Positions 36,736 through 44,756 of a stretch of 64,000 nucleotides of DNA are shown here, piece after piece (within the stretch, counting starts at the first letter, position 1; each line of letters opens with the position of its first letter). The position numbers and the translations under genes were made by a program. The notes beneath the pieces are model-generated. The model did not search any database, was not told where the DNA came from, and was given only the letters and a program-made list of their open reading frames with translations. Origin of the DNA: Lentisphaerota bacterium (GTDB lineage: Bacteria; Verrucomicrobiota; Kiritimatiellia; RFP12; JAAYNR01); the NCBI GenBank assembly GCA_016873675.1, contig VGWG01000001.1, positions 1 through 64,000 of the forward strand. The letters run 5' to 3'.

Positions 36736-37473
36736 ATGGATAAGCGATTTGCCATTCTGGGCGACATTCACTCCAACATCGATGCCTTGAAGGCCGTTGT
36801 GGACGACGCCCGCAGCCAGTCAGTGACCGACTTTCTCTGCGTTGGCGATATTGTCGGCTATAACGCCGACCCCACGGGCTGCGTCGCGATGATCCGCGAC
36901 GAACTGGCCGCCGTGACGGTTCGCGGCAATCATGACCACTATTGCGCCTTCAGCGAGGAGTTGCTGGACGATTTCCAGCCGCTGGCCGCAAGCGTGATCG
37001 ACTGGACGCGGCGGCAATTGTCCGATATCGACATGGCCTGGCTGCGCGCGTTGCCGTTGCAGAAGCTGCACATGGGGATCGGACTTGTCCACAGCACCCT
37101 CGACATGCCCGATCGGTGGGGCTACGTCTTTGATCTATTGGACGCGGAGGCCCATTTCACCTACCAGACCACCACGCTTTCATTCCATGGACACACGCAC
37201 GTGCCGCTGGTCTTTGCGAAGCAGGGAAACGATGTCATGCGGTTTGATCCTGCAACCTTCCACGCCGGGATGGGAACGAAATACTTCATCAACGTGGGCA
37301 GTGTTGGACAGCCGCGGGATGGCGACACGCGGAGTTCATACGTCATTTTTAATTCCAAGACACGCCGGGTCGAGTTCCGTCGCGTGGCCTATGATGTCGA
37401 TGCGGCGATGGATCGGAATATCCACGCCAACATCCCCCAGAGGTTCATCAATCGGCTGGCGCTCGGCCGCTAA
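36736..37473 (+). CDS. Metallophosphoesterase (YfcE/DUF2436-like phosphodiesterase)
   Basis: 245 residues with the full calcineurin-like motif set: FAILGDIHSNIDAL (D-x-H), CVGDIVGYNADP (GD), VRGNHDHY (GNHD), HSTLDMP and HGHTHVPLVF (GHTH), then NVGSVGQPRDGD. Such enzymes hydrolyse phosphodiesters with two metals; the physiological substrate is not predictable. It follows ispD by 30 bp and precedes rpsT. Cytoplasmic; no signal peptide. Confidence 0.9.
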   Translation: MDKRFAILGDIHSNIDALKAVVDDARSQSVTDFLCVGDIVGYNADPTGCVAMIRDELAAVTVRGNHDHYCAFSEELLDDFQPLAASVIDWTRRQLSDIDMAWLRALPLQKLHMGIGLVHSTLDMPDRWGYVFDLLDAEAHFTYQTTTLSFHGHTHVPLVFAKQGNDVMRFDPATFHAGMGTKYFINVGSVGQPRDGDTRSSYVIFNSKTRRVEFRRVAYDVDAAMDRNIHANIPQRFINRLALGR

Positions 37474-37497
37474 AGACACCGATTGTGAAATTCGCTA

Positions 37498-37525
37498 TTG
37501 ACCCCGGCCGTTTATACGGTATCAT
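37498..37525 (+). promoter_or_regulatory. Promoter of rpsT
   Basis: TTGACC (37498-37503), a 16-bp spacer and TATCAT (37520-37525), both five of six to the sigma-70 consensus. Initiation near 37532 leaves about 40 nt before the rpsT ATG, so rpsT does not rely on upstream transcription. Confidence 0.65.
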
Positions 37526-37571
37526 AGTGACGCGTTTAGGCAAGAAGTGGACGATCAAGGAGCATTGTTAC

Positions 37572-37835
37572 ATGGCGAACATCAAGAGTGCAGAGAAGCG
37601 GGCGACCCAAGCCCTGAAGCGCCGCGCGAACAACCGTGCCGGCAAGAGCAAGGTGTTGACGGGCGGCCGCAAGCTGGAAGAGGCGATTCAAGCTGGCAAC
37701 AAGGTCGAGGCCGAGAAGCAGTATTCCGCTTTCACCTCGGTCCTGGACAAGGCAGCGAAACGGCGGTTTATCAGCGCCAATTGCGCCACCCGCAAGAAAT
37801 CCCGTCTGCACGCCCGCGTCAGCGCAATGGCGTGA
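37572..37835 (+). CDS. rpsT: 30S ribosomal protein S20
   Basis: 87 residues, standard length. Seen: ANIKSAEKRATQALKRRANNRAGKSK, the basic N-terminal helix; AEKQYSAFTSVLDKAAKRRFI; and the C-terminal ANCATRKKSRLHARV. AAGGAG lies about 10 nt before the ATG at 37572; the in-frame sequence upstream contains the promoter and is not coding. Confidence 0.97.
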   Translation: MANIKSAEKRATQALKRRANNRAGKSKVLTGGRKLEEAIQAGNKVEAEKQYSAFTSVLDKAAKRRFISANCATRKKSRLHARVSAMA

Positions 37836-37876
37836 GAGCGGTAGCATCTCTTTTTCCAGGCGCGACATCCGTGCAT

Positions 37877-37904
37877 CCGGCCTGCGCCGGTTGTACGGTT
37901 TTTT
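37877..37904 (+). terminator. Possible weak terminator after rpsT
   Basis: CCGGC/GCCGG hairpin (37877-37881 with 37886-37890) followed after eight bases by a run of six T. The short stem and the distance to the T-run make it a weak call. Confidence 0.35.
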
Positions 37905-37928
37905 GTTTCGGGAAAGGCCCGGTGCGCG

Positions 37929-38576
37929 ATGGAGTCTGGAGGCATTGATCTGCGCGATCTTGGGGCCGGCGTGGATTACGGTGCCGCCGCAGCGCTCCAG
38001 GATGAGCTTCACGCCAGGCGTGTGGCCGGGACGGTTGGCGATACGTTGCTGCTGCTGGAGCATCGGCCTGTCTACACGCTGGGGCGTTCAGCCAACGCGA
38101 GTCATATCCTGCTGGATGCGGTTGAACTGGAGCGGCGCGGGATCCTGCGGTTCGCCACCTCGCGCGGCGGCGATGTCACCTACCACGGCCCCGGTCAACT
38201 TGTCGGCTACCCGATCATCCATCTCGGCGAACGCGGCCTGAGCGTGCTGGCCTATGTGACAGCCGTTGAGGAGGTGCTGATCCGGACGCTGACGGATTTT
38301 GCGATTCCTGCCGGACGCGACTCGCGCAACCGCGGCGTCTGGGTCGGCAACGACAAGATCGCCGCCATCGGCATCCGCGTATCCCGTCAGGTCACCATGC
38401 ACGGGTTTGCCTTGAATGTCAACACCCGCCTCGACGATTACGGCGGCATTGTGCCGTGTGGACTCACCTCGGCTGGGGTCACCTCCATGGCGTGCGTCCT
38501 CGGCCGGGCGGTCGATATGGCTGGTATAAAAGCGGCCGTTGTTTCGCATGTCCGGACGATTTTCGGCTATGCTTAG
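37929..38576 (+). CDS. lipB: Octanoyl-[acyl carrier protein]:protein N-octanoyltransferase
   Basis: 215 residues. LipB transfers octanoate from ACP to lipoyl domains in lipoic acid synthesis. Seen: LLLLEHRPVYTLGRSA, RGGDVTYHGPGQLVGYPI (octanoate site), GVWVGNDKIAAIGIRVSRQVTMHGFALNV with the catalytic Lys, and GGIVPCGL with the catalytic Cys. Length fits. lipA is not in the window. A Gfo/Idh oxidoreductase gene follows after 21 bp. Confidence 0.95.
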   Translation: MESGGIDLRDLGAGVDYGAAAALQDELHARRVAGTVGDTLLLLEHRPVYTLGRSANASHILLDAVELERRGILRFATSRGGDVTYHGPGQLVGYPIIHLGERGLSVLAYVTAVEEVLIRTLTDFAIPAGRDSRNRGVWVGNDKIAAIGIRVSRQVTMHGFALNVNTRLDDYGGIVPCGLTSAGVTSMACVLGRAVDMAGIKAAVVSHVRTIFGYA

Positions 38577-38597
38577 AGGCAACAGATGGAGGAGCGC

Positions 38598-39584
38598 ATG
38601 AACCTGTTGCGCATTGGTTTGTACGGGACCCACGGGCATCAGATCCATCACGCGTTGATGCGTCCCCACCGCTACCCGGCGGCGCTGACAGCCGTGGCCG
38701 CATTTCCAGACGGCATGGTGAAAGCGCTGCGCGCCAGCGGATGTGCGGTTGCCGTCGCGGAGGATCTCACTGCGCTTCTGCTGCGCCCCGATGTCGATCT
38801 CGTGGCGCTCTGCTCCCCGCGGCGCGGCGATCAGGCCGCCGATGCTATCGCCTGCCTGCGGGCCGGCAAACATGTGTATGCCGAGAAGCCGGCCGCGCTG
38901 ACCGAGGCGGATCTCGACGCGATCCTCGCCGCCGCCCAGGCGTCGGACAGGCGCTTTCACGAGATGGCCGGGAGCGCGTTTGAGCAGCCGTGGTTTGGCA
39001 TGCGCGAGACCGTGCGCTCAGGAGTGATCGGAACCGTTGTCCAAGTCGCGGCGCAGAAATCGTATCCCTGGCACGATAGACGCCCCCGGGACGAATCCCT
39101 CGACGGCGGCCTGATCCGGCAGTGCGCGATCCATGCCGTCCGTTTCATTGAGCAGGTGGCGGGGGTTCGTGTGGCCGAGGTCGACGCGATGGAGACGACC
39201 TGCGGCAATCCTGGCGGTGACGGCGGGTTGCGCCTGGCGGCCGTGCTGATGGCGCGGCTGGAGAACGGAGGACTCGCCTCGGTCACGGCCAACTACCTCA
39301 ATCCGCCGGGCAGCGGAAGCTGGGGCAATGAGATGCTGCGCGTGTTCGGAACGGACGGGATGGCCGAAGCAACGGATGGCGGCAGCCGCACCCGGCTGGT
39401 GGTGGGGCGGGAAGATCGCGGACCGCTGGACGTTTCGGTCAGGCCTCCCGACTGGCTGGGGTGTGTCGTGGCCGACTGCCTCGGCACCGGGTCGATGCCG
39501 CTGTCGCTGGAAGAGGAACTGCATCCGCTACGAGTGGTGATTCGGGCGGACGCAGCCGCAAAACGGAGGAGTGCACAACCATGA
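38598..39584 (+). CDS. Gfo/Idh/MocA-family oxidoreductase
   Basis: 328 residues. N-terminal Rossmann domain: LRIGLYGTHGHQIHH (a variant of the GxGxxG loop), LVALCSP, and the family EKP motif in GKHVYAEKPAALTEADLD with the catalytic Lys. The C-terminal alpha/beta domain contains GGLIRQCAIHAVRFIEQV, where the usual catalytic D-x-x-x-H appears as Cys-Ala-Ile-His. NAD(P)-dependent sugar or cyclitol oxidation is expected; substrate unknown. The ATG at 38598 is used because GGAGGAG precedes it; an ATG at 38586 overlaps that ribosome site. Ends in an ATGA overlap with the acyltransferase gene. Confidence 0.85.
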   Translation: MNLLRIGLYGTHGHQIHHALMRPHRYPAALTAVAAFPDGMVKALRASGCAVAVAEDLTALLLRPDVDLVALCSPRRGDQAADAIACLRAGKHVYAEKPAALTEADLDAILAAAQASDRRFHEMAGSAFEQPWFGMRETVRSGVIGTVVQVAAQKSYPWHDRRPRDESLDGGLIRQCAIHAVRFIEQVAGVRVAEVDAMETTCGNPGGDGGLRLAAVLMARLENGGLASVTANYLNPPGSGSWGNEMLRVFGTDGMAEATDGGSRTRLVVGREDRGPLDVSVRPPDWLGCVVADCLGTGSMPLSLEEELHPLRVVIRADAAAKRRSAQP

Positions 39585-40204
39585 AAAAGGTCATCATCAT
39601 CGGCGCGAGCGGTTTTGGCGGCGAGGTCGCCTGGGTGTTGGAACGGATGGCCGCGCAATTCGGCGAAACGGCGACCATCGGGTTTTGCGATGACGCGCCC
39701 GGAAAACAGTGCGGGGTGTGGCGCGGACTGCCGCTACTGGGACCGCTTGGGGCCGCCTGCGTCGGTGGTGGCGAGGTCTGGTTTCATGTGGCCGTGGGGG
39801 ACAATGCGGCGCGGGAACGGCTCACGGTGCGGGCGATCACGTGCGGCTGGCGGCCACTGACGGTGTGCGACCCCACGGCTGTGGTGGCCGCCGATGCCCG
39901 GGTGGGGGAGGGATGCTATATCGGCGTCGGTGCCGTGATCTCGTGCGGCACCCAACTCGGTGCCGGCGTGATCGTCAACCATCAGGCGACGGTGGGGCAT
40001 GACGCGGCGGTGGACGCCTTTGCCCAGATATGCCCGGGAGCCCGTGTGTCGGGCGGGTGCCATATCGGTCCGCGGGCGCTGGTGGGGTCCAATGCGGTGG
40101 TGATCCCCGGCGTGTCGGTCGGCGCCGACGCGATGATCGGCGCGACCGCGGCCGCCCTGCGCGATCTGTCCGACGGCGGCGGCGTGGCGCGGGTCGGCCG
40201 CTGA
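39581..40204 (+). CDS. NeuD/PglD-type sugar O- or N-acetyltransferase (left-handed beta-helix)
   Basis: 207 residues. N-terminal Rossmann-like PglD domain (KKVIIIGASGFGGEVAWVLE, FCDDAPG) followed by hexapeptide repeats forming a left-handed beta-helix: VVAADARVGEGCYIGVGAVI, GAGVIVNHQATVGHD with the catalytic His, GCHIGPRALVGSNAVVIPGVSVGADAMIGA. Uses acetyl-CoA to modify nucleotide sugars or sialic-type acids for surface glycans. GGAGGAG lies about 11 nt before the ATG, which overlaps the oxidoreductase stop, so the two enzymes probably act on one sugar. Confidence 0.88.
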   Translation: MKKVIIIGASGFGGEVAWVLERMAAQFGETATIGFCDDAPGKQCGVWRGLPLLGPLGAACVGGGEVWFHVAVGDNAARERLTVRAITCGWRPLTVCDPTAVVAADARVGEGCYIGVGAVISCGTQLGAGVIVNHQATVGHDAAVDAFAQICPGARVSGGCHIGPRALVGSNAVVIPGVSVGADAMIGATAAALRDLSDGGGVARVGR

Positions 40205-40359
40205 CCTTGACGCGGTATCGACCGGTATCGACCGTTTTTCCACGGGACGCTAATGACAGTGGCAACGGAGGTTGGGATGTGATACACTGCTGACAAAACG
40301 GGTCGATTGGCGGCGATCAACAGATCAGCCGGGAAGGGCCCTGAGAAAAGGAGACAACC

Positions 40360-40854
40360 ATGATCAGCAAGAAATGCGCACAGGCAATCAACACACAGAT
40401 CAACCGCGAGTTCTTCTCGGCGTTCCTCTATCTGGCGATGGCCAAGGATGCCACAGTCAAGGGCTTCAAAGGGGCCGCAAACTGGTTCACCGTCCAGTTC
40501 AAGGAGGAGCAGGAACATGCGCTCCGCTTCGCCAAATATCTGGAGGACCAAGGCGCCAAGGTTGTCCTCTCGGCGATCGATGCACCGAAGACCGAGTGGG
40601 CCGATCTGCTGGAGATGTTCCAGGATGCGCTGGCACACGAGAACAAGGTGACCGCGTGGATTGGCGAGCTGGCCGCGCTGGCCGCTGCGGAGAAGGACTT
40701 CGCCACACAGAACATGCTGCAGTGGTTCATCAACGAGCAGGTGGAAGAAGAATCCAACGCCCATGACGTTATCTGGATGCTCGAAATGAGCGCCGGATCC
40801 AAAGGCGCCCTGTTTATGGCCGACAAGCAGCTCGGCAAGCGCGGCCGCAGCTAG
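40360..40854 (+). CDS. ftnA: Bacterial non-haem ferritin
   Basis: 164-residue four-helix ferritin that oxidises Fe(II) and stores iron in a 24-mer. Seen: [15 protein letters not shown] with the first ferroxidase Glu, [15 protein letters not shown] with the E-x-x-H pair, LAHENKVT, and [13 protein letters not shown] with the third helix ligands. The C-terminus is slightly short. AAAAGGAG sits 6 nt before the ATG. The 155-bp gap upstream contains two tandem copies of GGTATCGACC but no recognised Fur box. Confidence 0.94.
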   Translation: MISKKCAQAINTQINREFFSAFLYLAMAKDATVKGFKGAANWFTVQFKEEQEHALRFAKYLEDQGAKVVLSAIDAPKTEWADLLEMFQDALAHENKVTAWIGELAALAAAEKDFATQNMLQWFINEQVEEESNAHDVIWMLEMSAGSKGALFMADKQLGKRGRS

Positions 40855-40877
40855 ATCGCTCGTCTGGGTACGCGATT

Positions 40878-42413
40878 ATGGCATTGGCAACAGTTGAGTC
40901 TGGGGCTGTCTTTGGCGTGGACGCGTTCCAAGTTCGGATCGAAGTCCATACGGGAGGCGGCGAGTTCCTGACGGTCATCGTGGGCCTCCCAGACGCCGCC
41001 GTGCGTGAAAGCAAGGATCGCGTCTGGACCGCCATCCACAACTCGGGCTTCCGCCCCCGCGTGGGTCGCGTCACGGTCAATCTCGCGCCCGCCGACGTGC
41101 GCAAGGAGGGACCGAGTTTTGACCTGCCCATCGCGGTGGGCCTCATTGCGGCTTCGGATGAGGCCGACTGTGGCGGCCGCATCGGCCGCATCGGCCTGAT
41201 CGGCGAGTTGGCCCTCAGCGGCGAGGTCCGCCGCGTGCGCGGTGTGCTACCGATCGTGCTGGAGATGCGGCGGGCCGGATTGGAAGGGGTCATCGTGCCG
41301 GCCGACAATGCGGAGGAGGCCGCAGTTGTCGAGGGCATCCGCGTTTATCCCGTCCGCTCGCTCCGCCAAGCCGTCGATTTCCTGTCGGGTCTCGCAGACA
41401 TCGAGCCGATCGTTCTCGATTTCGACAGCGTGTGTCTCCGCTCCAGACGGCCGTGCGATGATTTTGCCGAAGTCAAGGGACAGGAAACGGCCAAGCGGGC
41501 GCTCGAGATAGCCGTCAGCGGCGGCCATAACATTCTGATGATTGGACCGCCGGGGTCGGGCAAGTCGATGCTAGCCAAACGCGTGGCCGCGATTCTTCCC
41601 GAAATGACCATGGACGAGGCGTTGGAGGCGACCCGCGTACACAGCATCGCGGGCCTGCTCGATGACCATCAGGCGCTGGTGCTCAACCGGCCATTCCGCT
41701 CGCCGCATCACACCGTTTCGGACATCGGGCTGCTCGGTGGCGGCGCCAATCCCAGACCCGGCGAGGTCACGCTCGCCCACCGGGGGGTCTTGTTCCTCGA
41801 CGAGCTTCCCGAGTTCAGCCGCAATGCCCTCGAGGTGCTTCGCCAACCCCTGGAAGACGGCAGGGTCACCATCTCCCGTGCCGCAGGCACCGTCACCTTC
41901 CCCTGTCAGTTCATGCTGATCGCGGCCATGAACCCCTGCCCGTGCGGGTATTATGGCGACCCAGCCCATGAATGCCGCTGCACGCCCCAGACCGTGCTCC
42001 ACTACCGCAGCCGCATCTCCGGGCCCCTGCTCGACCGGATTGATCTGCATGTCGAGGTTCCGGCCGTCCGCTACGCCGAATTGGCCTCCGGACCGCGCGG
42101 CGAAACATCCGAGATCATCCGGAACCGGGTCTGCGCGGCCCGCACACGCCAGCACGCGCGGTTCAAGAAACGTCCGCGCATCCTCTGCAATGCCGATATG
42201 GGGCCGCACGACATCCAGGCCCATTGCGCCTTGGACGCCGGCACGCAAGACCTCATGCGGCTGGCGATGACCGAATACCGCTTCAGCGCGCGCGCCTACG
42301 ACCGCATCCTCAAGGTCGCCCGGACCATCGCCGACCTCGACCAGTCGGATGCCATCCAATGCGCCCATATCACCGAGGCGATCCAGTACCGCACGCTCGA
42401 CCGGGCAGGGTGA
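40878..42413 (+). CDS. comM: YifB/ComM-family Mg-chelatase-like AAA+ ATPase
   Basis: 511 residues. An N-terminal Lon-protease-like domain ([38 protein letters not shown]) is followed by an AAA+ module: Walker [10 protein letters not shown] near residue 222, [41 protein letters not shown] with Walker B, and [15 protein letters not shown] ComM C-terminal helical domain contains [20 protein letters not shown]. ComM homologues drive branch migration of D-loops during natural transformation. Length is normal. It starts 23 bp after ferritin with a weak ribosome site. Confidence 0.94.
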   Translation: MALATVESGAVFGVDAFQVRIEVHTGGGEFLTVIVGLPDAAVRESKDRVWTAIHNSGFRPRVGRVTVNLAPADVRKEGPSFDLPIAVGLIAASDEADCGGRIGRIGLIGELALSGEVRRVRGVLPIVLEMRRAGLEGVIVPADNAEEAAVVEGIRVYPVRSLRQAVDFLSGLADIEPIVLDFDSVCLRSRRPCDDFAEVKGQETAKRALEIAVSGGHNILMIGPPGSGKSMLAKRVAAILPEMTMDEALEATRVHSIAGLLDDHQALVLNRPFRSPHHTVSDIGLLGGGANPRPGEVTLAHRGVLFLDELPEFSRNALEVLRQPLEDGRVTISRAAGTVTFPCQFMLIAAMNPCPCGYYGDPAHECRCTPQTVLHYRSRISGPLLDRIDLHVEVPAVRYAELASGPRGETSEIIRNRVCAARTRQHARFKKRPRILCNADMGPHDIQAHCALDAGTQDLMRLAMTEYRFSARAYDRILKVARTIADLDQSDAIQCAHITEAIQYRTLDRAG

Positions 42414-42478
42414 GGGGCTGCATTCGGTGGTCAGCCTGCACAATAATTCACCGTCTAAACCGTTCTATCTGGTTACCT

Positions 42479-43060
42479 ATGGCCGCGAGCCTTCTGAGCG
42501 ATGACGAGGTTCTGTTGCAACGCTACCGGGCCGGCGAGGTTGATGCGTTTGACGAGCTGGTGCGTCGCCATTCGCGTGCGCTCTTCTCCTATATTCGCGG
42601 CATGGTGGGCCACCAGGAGGAGGCAGAGGATATCTTTCAGGACGCATGGGCGCGGGTGATCCGGCATGAGGCGTCGTTCCGCGGGGGCACCGTTCGCGGA
42701 TGGATTTGGCGGATCGCGAAGAATGCGGTCATTGACCGCATGCGCCGACGCAAACCGAATGACAGCCTCGATCGGCCGGTCGGGGAGGATGGTTTGCGGC
42801 TCGCCGACCAGATCGCCGCCGACGGCCTATCGGTTCCCGATCAGGTGGATGGCGCCGACCTCGGCGTCCGAATCGCTGCGTGCGTGGCGGGGCTCCCGCC
42901 CCCGCAGCGGGAGGTTTTTTTGATGCGAACGACCAGCGGATTGAGCTTCGAAGAAATAGCGAAGATCCTGAAGGTTCCGCTGAACACAGCCCTGGGGCGG
43001 ATGCACTATGCGGTCGCGCGTTTGCGCAATGTCTTGGCCAGCGAATGGAGGGAACGATGA
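42479..43060 (+). CDS. ECF-type RNA polymerase sigma factor
   Basis: 193 residues. Region 2 covers about 22-85: AFDELVRRHSRALFSYIRGMVG, EEAEDIFQDAWARV and FRGGTVRGWIWRIAKNAVIDRMRRR. Region 4 is near 135-190: LPPPQREVFLMRTTSGLSFEEIAKIL followed by LGRMHYAVARLRN. No region 3 is present, so it belongs to the extracytoplasmic-function group. The ATG at 42479 is chosen since the longer open frame upstream overlaps comM. It is joined by ATGA to a small membrane protein gene that is probably its regulator. Confidence 0.92.
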   Translation: MAASLLSDDEVLLQRYRAGEVDAFDELVRRHSRALFSYIRGMVGHQEEAEDIFQDAWARVIRHEASFRGGTVRGWIWRIAKNAVIDRMRRRKPNDSLDRPVGEDGLRLADQIAADGLSVPDQVDGADLGVRIAACVAGLPPPQREVFLMRTTSGLSFEEIAKILKVPLNTALGRMHYAVARLRNVLASEWRER

Positions 43061-43500
43061 AAACCGAGGACCTGATCGATGAGGCGAGGTTGAATGCCTT
43101 TGCTGAAACGTGGGGGCCTGCCGTCCAGGCCGTCAGTTCTGGAGAACCGTCCCCCGAGACGCTTGCCCGCATCCACGCTCTAGCGGCGCGGGGACTCCGC
43201 ACACGCCGCCAGCGGGTCTTTCTCGCTCGGATCCGGCCATTTTTGGTGTCTGCGGCCGCCGCATCCATAGTCGGTGCGGCAACCCTGCTGGCGCTCCGCA
43301 CCCCCGAAAAGACAGAACCGGTGCACCCGCTGGTTACGCTGGACGGCGTTCTGATGCTGGCCATGGCCATGGATACCGATTGGGAGGAAGAACTGGTCGT
43401 CATGCATCCGATCAGCACTGACATCGAGGCGCTGACGCGCCGGATGCTGGATTTGCAGGGGTTCGTCGATGGGGACACGGAAAACAGCGACGAGATCTGA
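43057..43500 (+). CDS. Probable anti-sigma factor (single-span membrane protein)
   Basis: 147 residues: an N-terminal cytoplasmic helix region (EDLIDEARLNAFAETWGPAVQAV), one membrane helix near 61-82 (FLVSAAAASIVGAATLLAL) and a periplasmic tail of about 65 residues rich in Asp/Glu. No zinc-binding His-x-x-x-Cys-x-x-Cys is present, so it is not a classical ZAS anti-sigma factor. The role is inferred from the ATGA overlap with the ECF sigma gene and from the topology. GGAGG precedes the ATG. Confidence 0.6.
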   Translation: MKTEDLIDEARLNAFAETWGPAVQAVSSGEPSPETLARIHALAARGLRTRRQRVFLARIRPFLVSAAAASIVGAATLLALRTPEKTEPVHPLVTLDGVLMLAMAMDTDWEEELVVMHPISTDIEALTRRMLDLQGFVDGDTENSDEI

Positions 43501-43521
43501 ACGGTGAATGCCACGGTTTGG

Positions 43522-43854
43522 CTAGAGCGGCTTGGCGTCCTTCCACAGCGTCTCGATCGCGTAATAACCGCGCGCCTCGGGCGCAAAGATATGGACGACG
43601 GCGTGAACGAAGTCCAGAACCATCCAGCCGCTGTCGGGCGTACCGGAAGTCCGGTAGCTCGTCACACCGAGGTCTTTCATGTGCCGCTGCACCTCTGAAA
43701 GCAACGCTTTCAGATGTGGCCCGGATGTCCCCGTTGCCACCACGTAAAACTCGGTGATCGAAGAGATCCCCCGGACATCCCAGACGCGAATATCCTTGGC
43801 AATCTTGTTTTCCAGCGCCACCCTGATCTCAGATGCAATCTCTTGTGCTTTGAT
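43522..43854 (-). CDS. rsfS: Ribosomal silencing factor RsfS, apparent AUC start
   Basis: About 110 residues, normal for the Iojap/RsfS family, which binds L14 and blocks subunit joining. Seen: IAKDIRVWDVRGISSITEFYVVATGTSGPH and GWMVLDFVHAVVHIFAPEARGYYAIETLWKDA. No ATG, GTG or TTG exists in frame at the expected beginning; the first ATG is 99 bp further up, deep inside nadD. A perfect AGGAGG (43861-43866) lies 6 nt before an ATC at 43852-43854, giving IKAQEIASEIRVALENK, which fits the family N-terminus. If so, nadD and rsfS overlap by 26 bp. Confidence 0.88.
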   Translation of the reverse strand: MKAQEIASEIRVALENKIAKDIRVWDVRGISSITEFYVVATGTSGPHLKALLSEVQRHMKDLGVTSYRTSGTPDSGWMVLDFVHAVVHIFAPEARGYYAIETLWKDAKPL

Positions 43855-44482
43855 AGTCCGCCTCCTGATTCGACGATCCGTACAGCGCGTGATCCCGGAT
43901 GTACTGCTCGACCGATTGGGGAACAAGATAGCTGATTGGCAGCCGTTTGGCAATTCTCTCTCGTATCTCAGATGATGATGCGTCGCTCATCGCGCGCGTG
44001 ACGACGTCCGCCAGCAGGCGCTGCGCCAGCGCTTCAGGGAGGTTCAAGTCCTCTTCCTGCAACGGGCGGCCGAGGATCCCCGGCCGGTTGACGGTGACCA
44101 CGCGACATAGTTTGAGAAAGGTCGCGATGTCCTTCCACCGATGGAGTTCGAGCAGCGAGTCCAGGCCGATGATGAAGAACAACTCGTGTCCAGGATAGCG
44201 ATCCGTCAGGTGGCGCACGGTGTCGATGGCATACGAGACGCCGCCGCGGTCGATCTCGACTGTGTCAATGGCCACTAGCGGATCGCCCGCGCCCGCCAGC
44301 CGGAGCATGGCCAACCGGTGCTCCGCCGACACGCCGCCCGCCAGATCCTTGTGAGGGGGCAGAGACGACGGCACCAGCAGCACCCGCTCCAGCCCAAATG
44401 CGGCGGCGGCGGTATGCGCCATCAGCAGGTGGCCGTTGTGAACCGGGTTGAACGTCCCGCCCAATATGCCCAATCGAGTCAT
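43829..44482 (-). CDS. nadD: Nicotinate-nucleotide adenylyltransferase
   Basis: 217-residue NAD biosynthesis enzyme that adenylates nicotinate mononucleotide. Seen: GILGGTFNPVHNGHLLMAHTA with the nucleotidyltransferase (T/H)xGH motif, LVPSSLPPHKD, FFIIGLDSLLELHRWKD and the C-terminal SSSEIRERI (the SxTxxR-type motif). Length is typical. The next gene, rsfS, begins inside its 3' end; nadD-rsfS is a conserved pair in many bacteria. The DUF493 gene ends 10 bp upstream. Confidence 0.95.
   Translation of the reverse strand: MTRLGILGGTFNPVHNGHLLMAHTAAAAFGLERVLLVPSSLPPHKDLAGGVSAEHRLAMLRLAGAGDPLVAIDTVEIDRGGVSYAIDTVRHLTDRYPGHELFFIIGLDSLLELHRWKDIATFLKLCRVVTVNRPGILGRPLQEEDLNLPEALAQRLLADVVTRAMSDASSSEIRERIAKRLPISYLVPQSVEQYIRDHALYGSSNQEADYQSTRDCI
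43861..43866 (-). promoter_or_regulatory. Strong Shine-Dalgarno that points to an AUC start for rsfS
   Basis: AGGAGG on the minus strand inside the nadD 3' end. Six bases later comes ATC AAA GCA in the rsfS frame. There is no ATG, GTG or TTG in that frame in the window where this site could act, which is why ATC is proposed as the initiator. Confidence 0.6.
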
Positions 44483-44492
44483 CGTGTGTCCC

Positions 44493-44756
44493 CTACAACA
44501 ACAGTTTCACGCCTGCGACCGCCCGCAGGTTGCGGTCTAGCGCATCCAGTTCGGCGCGCGATCCGACCCGTATCGACACGCGCAGCGTGCGGTATTTGCC
44601 GGTGCGCGAGGTGCGCCCGTCGTGCAGCGGCGTGACGATCTCTACGTCGGCCAGCACCGCCTCCAGCAAACCCAAGGATGAGAACGCCGTTTCGACCACA
44701 ATGCCGACGTGGTGTACCGCCGGATAGGCGGCAGGCTCGTTGAATACGTGGCTCAT
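44493..44756 (-). CDS. DUF493/YbeD-like small protein
   Basis: 87 residues with a ferredoxin-like pattern: YPAVHHVGIVVE, GKYRTLRVSIRVGSRAELDALDRNLRAVAGVKLLL. The C-terminal GKY-plus-strand and xxL...VKxxL parts match the UPF0250/YbeD family, small regulatory-type proteins often near lipB or nadD. Function not established. The ATG at 44756 overlaps the stop of the FAD oxidoreductase gene (ATGA); a start seven codons earlier is possible. Confidence 0.65.
   Translation of the reverse strand: MSHVFNEPAAYPAVHHVGIVVETAFSSLGLLEAVLADVEIVTPLHDGRTSRTGKYRTLRVSIRVGSRAELDALDRNLRAVAGVKLLL

Noticed and set aside
40214-40233. Two tandem copies of GGTATCGACC upstream of ferritin, considered as iterons or operator
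   Set aside because: Only two copies, no replication or regulator gene nearby, and no match to a known Fur or OxyR site.
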